NCBI GenBank assembly: GCA_963842515.1
Contig: CAWJGO010000003.1
Location: forward strand, 1-64,000
Length of the DNA: 64,000 bases
From: CADEED01 sp963842515
GTDB taxonomy: Bacteria; Pseudomonadota; Gammaproteobacteria; Steroidobacterales; Steroidobacteraceae
Reading direction: 5' to 3'
The notes under the pieces are model-generated. The model made no database searches. It had not been told where the DNA came from and worked only from the letters and a program-made list of their open reading frames with translations. Positions 51,601 through 64,000 of this stretch are shown here, in pieces. Numbering within the stretch: the first letter of the stretch is position 1; every line of letters starts with the position of its first letter. The translations under genes and the position numbers were made by a program.

Positions 51601-51838
51601 CTTCGCGCTTGAGATTCATGGAAGCGATCATGCTTCCGCGTAGACCGGTGACTACGACTTCTTCGAGTTCTTCGCCCGCTTGTTCTTGTGCAAGGGCGGG
51701 AGCAAGACCCAGCAACATCGCTCCACCGACGATGCCGAGCAGGGCTTCCTGTTTCTTGTTGAGTACGCTGCGAATTGCGTTCTTGAGATCCGATTGCAAA
51801 AAATTCCCGTTGCCAGGCAACTGAGTATTCCTCGCCAT
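48674..51838 (-). CDS. TonB-dependent outer-membrane receptor (TonB-Xanth-Caul type)
   Basis: 1054 residues. An N-terminal extension and signal peptide end ALAQEQ, followed by the TonB-box-like EEVVVTGLR and plug domain (AISAEDIGKFPDTNLAESLQ, ITARGFGPGFNLVTLNGRQM). The beta-barrel ends YLLGARYKFN, finishing in the aromatic-rich end required for outer-membrane insertion. It imports large ligands, often glycans, using TonB energy. It starts the cupin/halogenase operon. A GGGAG sequence precedes the ATG. Confidence 0.93.
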   Translation of the reverse strand: MARNTQLPGNGNFLQSDLKNAIRSVLNKKQEALLGIVGGAMLLGLAPALAQEQAGEELEEVVVTGLRGSMIASMNLKREAVGVVDAISAEDIGKFPDTNLAESLQRIAGVSIDRVNGEGSRITARGFGPGFNLVTLNGRQMPTADVVVVGSGGDGEYGTFTSRSFDFSNLASEGVTGLEIHKTGRASVPSGGIGATINVKTLRPLDGSGTKASLGVKAMFDTSVESGDEVTPEVTGLYSFANDAENFGVSLFGSYQKRDSASVGASNQDWNVERASSFLDPANGRVRADDPATPTVNEATVINNMPGANQLVVYPNNSDYWFSEVSRERVNGQLVLQFKPSDAFTVTADALYVQNENEELRSTQGNWFNRPFARVDFDGDPTVATAVFLQESLNGQKDIAWGQQLRGTKDKLQSFGLNAEWQISDRFSLEFDGHTSEAESLPNLAGNLTSYDFGTGAAAIAAHSLDITSGFPVQQYTYADPMGNNNGLIDIGDVSSSVGRTSRQTQLHEIDEFRLEADFALSDSMRLSTGADYRTSSMTQERFVTAQILGDWGVVNPGDIEAQAPGALEAYCLSCLYDDFSPGLGEVAFRGNAQELYNAVSPYYLGLGGHDIQTWNNDHNTVDEDITAVYAEFAWQGELGGRKANLVTGVRYEETDVDAVSVQAVPDGVVWTADNDFALDFSSGTVLPLSDSTSYSHVLPSVDFNVELLENVVARASWSKTIARADYGSLFASSAPGTPPRAIALGGIATAAQNNTGLVPLKSENIDISLEVYYDEASYISIGFFNKDVANFIGTAQVTQTMFDIRDPSSGAAGSRSGQASALLAGIPGALRNDVNMFVMTALVNNPGTYPDPVATYNANSTGGSFNQTFADQIFAAYNINTNGTDPLLNYQVATPTNQNQANIHGVEFAFQHFFGDSGFGLQGNYTFVDGDVGINVAGDPSVEQFALEGLSDTANATFIYEKFGFSARLAWNWRDEFLNQASRGGYRNPTFVNAFKEWDLNISYDVSDNLALSFEAINLTGEDLRTRGRTNAEYWFIQELHPRYLLGARYKFN

Positions 51839-52246
51839 AGTGAGATGCTCCCGTCTTTAGTTCTTCAACTATTGACCGCACTCTTCGTCCGGAGAAACTC
51901 ATGACTTTCTAGTTGCCCACGCGCCTCGCGGTGCAACCAGTCCCTTCGCATGAATCTCCTCGCCGCCGATAGTAAGCTGAGTGTTGCGTTCGGTGTAACT
52001 CTATTTTCACGGCAGCAATGCTCGGAACCTCACCGAGTTGTTAGATAGCCACAACTAGACAGGCCATGTCTCTTGTCCGTCGCAGCGCAACACGAGACAA
52101 GAATTCCGTCCCGGTAAAGGGAAGCGAAGATGGCGGACACGGCAATTGCTGCGGGCTCCGGTTGTCTTGAACAGGACAAGCGGAAGGGCACCGGGTATCG
52201 CGATCGACGCGGTAGATGGGATCAGCGGCGCGCTAAAGATCGCGCG
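51839..52246. other. Intergenic region between rpoC and the TonB receptor gene
   Basis: About 400 bp with no convincing gene. It should hold the receptor promoter on the minus strand. An inverted repeat TCTTGTC/GACAAGA (52071-52077 and 52096-52102) is the only clear structure besides the rpoC terminator to its right. Confidence 0.6.
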
Positions 52247-52295
52247 CAAAGAAAAGGCCGGCACCCTCTGAACCTAGAAGGGCCGGCCTTTGTTT
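52247..52295 (-). terminator. Rho-independent terminator after rpoC
   Basis: In the minus direction AAAGGCCGGC pairs with GCCGGCCTTT (52282-52291 and 52253-52262) and is followed by TTTTCTTT. It lies about 25 bp past the rpoC stop and closes the secE-rpoC transcript before the TonB receptor cluster. Confidence 0.85.
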
Positions 52296-52317
52296 CAAAC
52301 AATCACTCGGCTGAAGG

Positions 52318-56529
<4,212 letters not shown>

Positions 56530-56543
56530 ATGGTTTGCTCCGT

Positions 56544-60617
<4,074 letters not shown>

Positions 60618-60689
60618 CGGTCGTGCTCCTGGGCCGCTCACTGCTGCGCGGCTATAAAAATCAAATACATACGAATCTGCATCATCGAA

Positions 60690-60731
60690 ACGCGGAGGGG
60701 GCCCCCGATGTGGGGGCACCCTCCGCTTTTT
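60690..60731. other. Strong hairpin between rplL and rpoB
   Basis: GCGGAGGGGGCCCCC, loop gatgt, GGGGGCACCCTCCGC (60692-60726): a 15-bp stem with one mismatch. In the plus direction it is followed by TTTTT; in the operon direction it is not. It sits where E. coli has the rplL-rpoB attenuator and RNase III site, so partial termination or processing is plausible. Confidence 0.65.
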
Positions 60732-60764
60732 CTATCGTCCAGCGACTGGACGAGGCCGGATCAA

Positions 60765-61151
60765 TTACTTGATCTCGACCTTCGCGCCAGCGTCTTCGAG
60801 CTTCTTCTTCATGGCCTCGGAATCGGCCTTGTTGACCGCGTCCTTGACCAGGCTCGGAACACCTTCCACGAGGTCCTTCGCTTCCTTGAGGCCGAGGCCC
60901 GTCAGTTCGCGGATGACCTTGATCACGCCGACCTTCTTGTCGGCCGGGTATTCCTTGAGGGTGACCGAGAATTCGGTCTGCGCCTCGGCGGCAGGCGCCG
61001 CAGCGGCGGCAGCGCCACCACCGGCAGCAGCCGCAACCGGAGCAGCGGCGGTCACGCCGAACTTCTTCTCCATGTCGGAGATCAGCTCGACGACTTCCAT
61101 CACGCTCATCTTGGAAATCGCATCGAGAATTTCGTCTTTTGAAACAGCCAT
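60765..61151 (-). CDS. rplL: 50S ribosomal protein L7/L12
   Basis: 128 residues from the ATG at 61151; a second ATG two codons upstream is less well spaced from GGAG. N-terminal dimerisation domain, alanine/glycine hinge (about 38-58), and C-terminal factor-binding domain (KKVGVIKVIRELTGLGLKEA, KKKLEDAGAKVEIK). It forms the ribosome stalk with L10. Confidence 0.98.
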   Translation of the reverse strand: MAVSKDEILDAISKMSVMEVVELISDMEKKFGVTAAAPVAAAAGGGAAAAAAPAAEAQTEFSVTLKEYPADKKVGVIKVIRELTGLGLKEAKDLVEGVPSLVKDAVNKADSEAMKKKLEDAGAKVEIK

Positions 61152-61192
61152 TGTCATTACTCCAAAAATAGATTCAGCTAACTACTGACAAG

Positions 61193-61729
61193 TTATGCGG
61201 CGGCCTGCGCTGCCTTGGCTTCCCGGACGGCCACCAAGGTCCACACCAGCTTCTGGTTCGGTGCGGCCAGCGTGCCGACGAACTTCTGGATCGGCGCCTT
61301 GAGCACACCGAGAAGTTGCGACAGCGCCTGTGCGCGCGTTGGCAGACTCGCGACCCGATCGATTTCTTTCGGGGACAGAACCTGTCCACCGATCGACACG
61401 AGGGTTGCGATCAGCTTGTCGTGGTCTTTCGAGAAGGCCTTGACCACGCGCGCCGCGGCGCCCGGGTCGTCCTTCGAGAAAGCCAGCACCAGCGGACCCT
61501 TGAGTTTCGGTCCGACCGGTTCGAAAGCCGTGCCGGCGAACGCCTTGCGCGCCAGCGTGTTCTTGACCACACGCATGTACACGCCGGAGGCGCGCGCCTT
61601 CGCGCGAAGATCGGTCATCTGCGTCACCGTGAGGCCACGGTATTCGGCAGCGACCACCGAAAGGGCGGTCTTCGCCATTTCGGTCACTTCGGCAACCAGC
61701 ACTTTCTTGTCATCGAGATTGAGTGGCAT
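61193..61729 (-). CDS. rplJ: 50S ribosomal protein L10
   Basis: 178 residues from the ATG at 61729 (MPLNLDDKKVLVAEVTEMAK) with AGGAG nine bases upstream; a longer open frame upstream is the leader. Typical segments are SVVAAEYRGLTVTQMTDLRA and KNTLARKAFAGTAFE. It carries L7/L12 dimers and represses its own operon by binding the leader. Confidence 0.97.
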   Translation of the reverse strand: MPLNLDDKKVLVAEVTEMAKTALSVVAAEYRGLTVTQMTDLRAKARASGVYMRVVKNTLARKAFAGTAFEPVGPKLKGPLVLAFSKDDPGAAARVVKAFSKDHDKLIATLVSIGGQVLSPKEIDRVASLPTRAQALSQLLGVLKAPIQKFVGTLAAPNQKLVWTLVAVREAKAAQAAA

Positions 61730-62021
61730 TTCCACGCACTCCTGGACAAAGATCACTTCACACTCCGGAACGCCGTTTTTTAAAGACAGCGCCCGGCACC
61801 AATCGATAGCGACCTTCATCCAGTGCAGCTCCGGTGGCGGCCCCTTCTTTCGAATGGGCAACCACCGCAAAAACACTGATGAGCGGTACACCATCTGCGC
61901 AGGCCTTGGCGATTAAGAAGCGGCGGACCTGTCGGTCCCCTCTTCGCCTGCGGTCTTAGATGGAATCCGTGTTGCCACGGACCCGCATCAATCCTTAATT
62001 CCGATAAAAACTGGCTAACTA
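61730..62021 (-). ncRNA. rplJ leader (candidate L10 autoregulatory leader)
   Basis: The 292 bp between rplA and rplJ have no gene of their own. In many bacteria this leader folds into the L10/L12-binding structure that controls rplJ and rplL translation. Position and length fit, but I did not derive the fold. Confidence 0.45.
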
Positions 62022-62714
62022 CTACAGCCCGAGGGTTCCCTGGTCGACCACCACGCCCGGACCCATGGTCGAGGAGAGGGTGATCTTCTTGAGGTAGATG
62101 CCCTTGGATGTCGCCGGCTTCGCCTTGTTGAGGTCGTTGATCAGCGCGATCAGGTTGTCCTTGAGATGCGCTGCCTCGAACTTCGACTTGCCGATGATGC
62201 AATGAACGATTCCAGCCTTGTCCACGCGGTAGGTGACCTGGCCGGCCTTGGCGTTCTTGACGGCCGTGGCGACGTCCGGGGTCACGGTGCCGACCTTCGG
62301 GTTCGGCATGAGTCCGCGGGGACCTAAGATCTGGCCTAACTGACCGACGACGCGCATGGCGTCGGGGCTGGCGATGACGCGATCGAAATTGATCTGACCA
62401 GCCTTCACCTGCGCGGCGAGATCTTCGAGTCCGACGATGTCAGCGCCCGCGGCCTTGGCCAACTCGGCGTTCTTGCCGGAGGTGAACACGGCGACGCGCA
62501 GCGTCTTGCCCGTGCCATGCGGCATGACCGTGGAACCACGTACCTGCTGGTCGGACTTCGCGGCATCGATGCCGAGATTGACCGCGGCATCGACCGTCTC
62601 GTTGAACTTGGCCGTGGCGAATTCCTTGACCATCTTCAGCGCGTCGTCGATCGAATATTGCTTGCCCGGGGCGATCTTGTCCTTCCAGGCTTTTGCACGT
62701 TTTGCGATTGCCAT
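62022..62714 (-). CDS. rplA: 50S ribosomal protein L1
   Basis: 230 residues (MAIAKRAKAWKDKIAPGKQY, RGSTVMPHGTGKTLRVAVFT, GLMPNPKVGTVTPDVATAVK). It forms the L1 stalk and typically represses the L11 operon. Usual length. Confidence 0.98.
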   Translation of the reverse strand: MAIAKRAKAWKDKIAPGKQYSIDDALKMVKEFATAKFNETVDAAVNLGIDAAKSDQQVRGSTVMPHGTGKTLRVAVFTSGKNAELAKAAGADIVGLEDLAAQVKAGQINFDRVIASPDAMRVVGQLGQILGPRGLMPNPKVGTVTPDVATAVKNAKAGQVTYRVDKAGIVHCIIGKSKFEAAHLKDNLIALINDLNKAKPATSKGIYLKKITLSSTMGPGVVVDQGTLGL

Positions 62715-62718
62715 GTTC

Positions 62719-63147
62719 TTACTCCACCACGTCCACGCCCATGGAACGGGCGCTGCCGGCGATTGTCCGCACCGCGGCGTCGAGATCGGCGGCCGTGAGG
62801 TCCGGCGTCTTCGTCTTTGCGATCTCTTCGAGCTGTTTGCGCGTGATCTTGCCCACCTTCGCGGTGTTGGGCGTGCCGCTGCCTTTCTCGATGCCGATCG
62901 CCTTGCGAATGAGCACCGACGCCGGCGGCGTCTTCATGATGAAAGTGAAGCTGCGATCCGAGTACACGGTGATGATCACCGGGATCGGCAGTCCCTTTTC
63001 GAGCTTCTGCGTGGCAGCGTTGAACTGCTTGCAGAATTCCATGATGTTGACGCCCTGCTGACCCAGCGCGGGCCCGATCGGCGGCGCCGGATTGGCGGCG
63101 CCTGCAGGTACCTGCAGCTTTACGTAGCCGTTTACCTTCTTTGCCAT
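62719..63147 (-). CDS. rplK: 50S ribosomal protein L11
   Basis: 142 residues (MAKKVNGYVKLQVPAGAANP, PPIGPALGQQGVNIMEFCKQ, TPPASVLIRKAIG). It binds the GTPase-associated centre of 23S rRNA. It is 4 bp from rplA. Confidence 0.98.
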   Translation of the reverse strand: MAKKVNGYVKLQVPAGAANPAPPIGPALGQQGVNIMEFCKQFNAATQKLEKGLPIPVIITVYSDRSFTFIMKTPPASVLIRKAIGIEKGSGTPNTAKVGKITRKQLEEIAKTKTPDLTAADLDAAVRTIAGSARSMGVDVVE

Positions 63148-63217
63148 GTCTAACTACTCCTGGGTGCCTGCGCCGTGGTGGTTGCCACAGCTCCCCATGC
63201 GCGTCCGTGCCGTTGCA

Positions 63218-63236
63218 CCCGGGCTTCCTGCCCGGG
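63218..63236. other. Hairpin between nusG and rplK
   Basis: CCCGGGC, loop ttcct, GCCCGGG: a 7-bp stem 12 bp past the nusG stop, in the 101-bp gap before rplK. No U-run follows in the operon direction. Confidence 0.5.
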
Positions 63237-63248
63237 CGTAAAAAACCT

Positions 63249-63782
63249 TCAGGCCTTCTCGACCTGTGAAAACTCGAGCTCGACCGGAGTCGAGCGGCCG
63301 AGAATCTGCACGGCCACCTGCAGCCGGCTCTTCTCGTAATTCACGTTCTCGACCACGCCGTTGAAGTCGTTGAACGGGCCGTTGGTGACACGCACCACTT
63401 CGCCCGGCTCGAACAGCACCTTCGGGCGCGGCTTGTCCACGCCCTCTTCGACACGGCGCAGAATCTGGTTGGCTTCTTTCTCGGTGATGGGCGCCGGTTT
63501 GTCAGGCGTGCCACCGATGAAGCCGAGCACCTTGGGCACGTCGCGCACGAGGTGCCAGGTCTGCTCGTCCATGTCCATCTGCACCAGGACGTAGCCCGGA
63601 TAGAACTTGCGCTCGCTCTTGCGGCGCTGGCCATCGCGCATCTCGACCACCTCTTCGGTGGGAACGAGGATCTCGCCAAACTTGTGTTCGAGCCCGTCGC
63701 GCTTGATGCGCTCCCGCAGCGCCTCGGAGACGCGATGCTCGAAGTTCGAATAGGCGTGGACTACGTACCAGCGTAATGCCAT
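63249..63782 (-). CDS. nusG: Transcription termination/antitermination factor NusG
   Basis: 177 residues. NGN domain (MALRWYVVHAYSNFEHRVSE, GEILVPTEEVVEMRDGQRRK, KFYPGYVLVQMDMDE, VLGFIGG) and KOW domain (FEPGEVVRVTNGPFNDFNGV). It binds RNA polymerase and couples it to Rho or to S10. Full length. Confidence 0.98.
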   Translation of the reverse strand: MALRWYVVHAYSNFEHRVSEALRERIKRDGLEHKFGEILVPTEEVVEMRDGQRRKSERKFYPGYVLVQMDMDEQTWHLVRDVPKVLGFIGGTPDKPAPITEKEANQILRRVEEGVDKPRPKVLFEPGEVVRVTNGPFNDFNGVVENVNYEKSRLQVAVQILGRSTPVELEFSQVEKA

Positions 63783-63822
63783 GTATCAGCTTCCCTTATC
63801 CATTGTCTGGTCCATTTTCTGG

Positions 63823-64000
63823 TCAGGTTCCCTGGCCCGTAAAAAACTTCGTCGCGTAGGCCAGCATCAAATCGAGTAACCAGAAAAATGTGCTCGCAAT
63901 CGCCACGAACACCAGGACGACCACCGTGGTGGTGAAGGTTTCCTGGCGCGTGGGCCAGAACACCTTGCGCAACTCGACGCGCGACTCGAGGAAGAACTGC
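63823..64000 (-). CDS. secE: Protein translocase subunit SecE (partial, 5' end outside window)
   Basis: The last ~58 codons are present: FFLESRVELRKVFWPTRQET, then the hydrophobic TTVVVLVFVAIASTFFWLLD and a terminal LMLAYATKFFTGQGT. The VxWPTRxET motif is the SecE signature. It is an essential part of the SecYEG channel in the inner membrane. In many genomes secE precedes nusG, as here. Confidence 0.95.
   Translation of the reverse strand, partial: QFFLESRVELRKVFWPTRQETFTTTVVVLVFVAIASTFFWLLDLMLAYATKFFTGQGT

Noticed and set aside
52024..52046. caccgagttgttagat near the TonB receptor promoter resembles the right end of attC
   Set aside because: Only the last dozen bases match; the rest of the attC body and left box are absent, so it is probably coincidence.

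Overview
The window is a GC-rich proteobacterial chromosome segment. The CysB-type regulator, the PAPS-reductase route of sulfate assimilation, and the TonB-receptor/halogenase/cupin cluster suggest a gammaproteobacterium near the Xanthomonadales, Nevskiales or Steroidobacterales; this placement is an inference. Almost every real gene lies on the minus strand. The exceptions are the integron integrase, one transposase and one small amphi-Trp protein.

Region 1 (1-22,502) is a chromosomal (sedentary) integron. The integrase gene intI (21,543-22,502, plus) lies next to an attI site (about 21,399-21,460). From there a cassette array runs leftwards past the window edge. I count 38 attC sites of about 88 bp, very alike, each closing one cassette, plus a partial cassette at the left edge. 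Recognisable cargo includes a VOC protein, a SnoaL-like lipoprotein, RidA, a frameshifted aminoglycoside-phosphotransferase-like kinase, a SUFU-domain protein, a HicAB toxin-antitoxin pair, an L,D-transpeptidase, a methyltransferase and a CPCC zinc-binding protein. Many other cassettes encode small membrane proteins or lipoproteins of unknown role. One attC is split by an IS1111-group element whose 3' non-coding end can be folded into a convincing bridge RNA (seekRNA) with guides matching the split attC and the element's own ends.

Region 2 (22,514-40,442) holds a DUF1579 protein, a signal peptidase I, and a sulfate-assimilation and siroheme block. In transcription order this block is cysD, cysNC (fused), cysJ, cysI, cysH, then an unusual HemC-HemD-like fusion lacking the usual cofactor cysteine, hemB and cysG. 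A near-perfect sigma-54 promoter precedes the fusion gene. The cys enzymes activate and reduce sulfate to sulfide, and CysG makes the siroheme that CysI needs. A large secreted nuclease, a signal-peptide-bearing NADP-binding protein, an amphi-Trp protein and cysB follow.

Region 3 (40,473-64,000) is the ribosomal and RNA-polymerase superoperon: secE (partial), nusG, rplK, rplA, rplJ, rplL, rpoB, rpoC, then rpsL, rpsG, fusA, tuf, rpsJ. Two things are unusual. A TonB receptor/cupin/tryptophan-halogenase/membrane-protein cluster sits between rpoC and rpsL. The usual rplC does not follow rpsJ; cysB comes 30 bp later instead. fusA and tuf as given contain five single-base insertions, most easily read as sequence errors.
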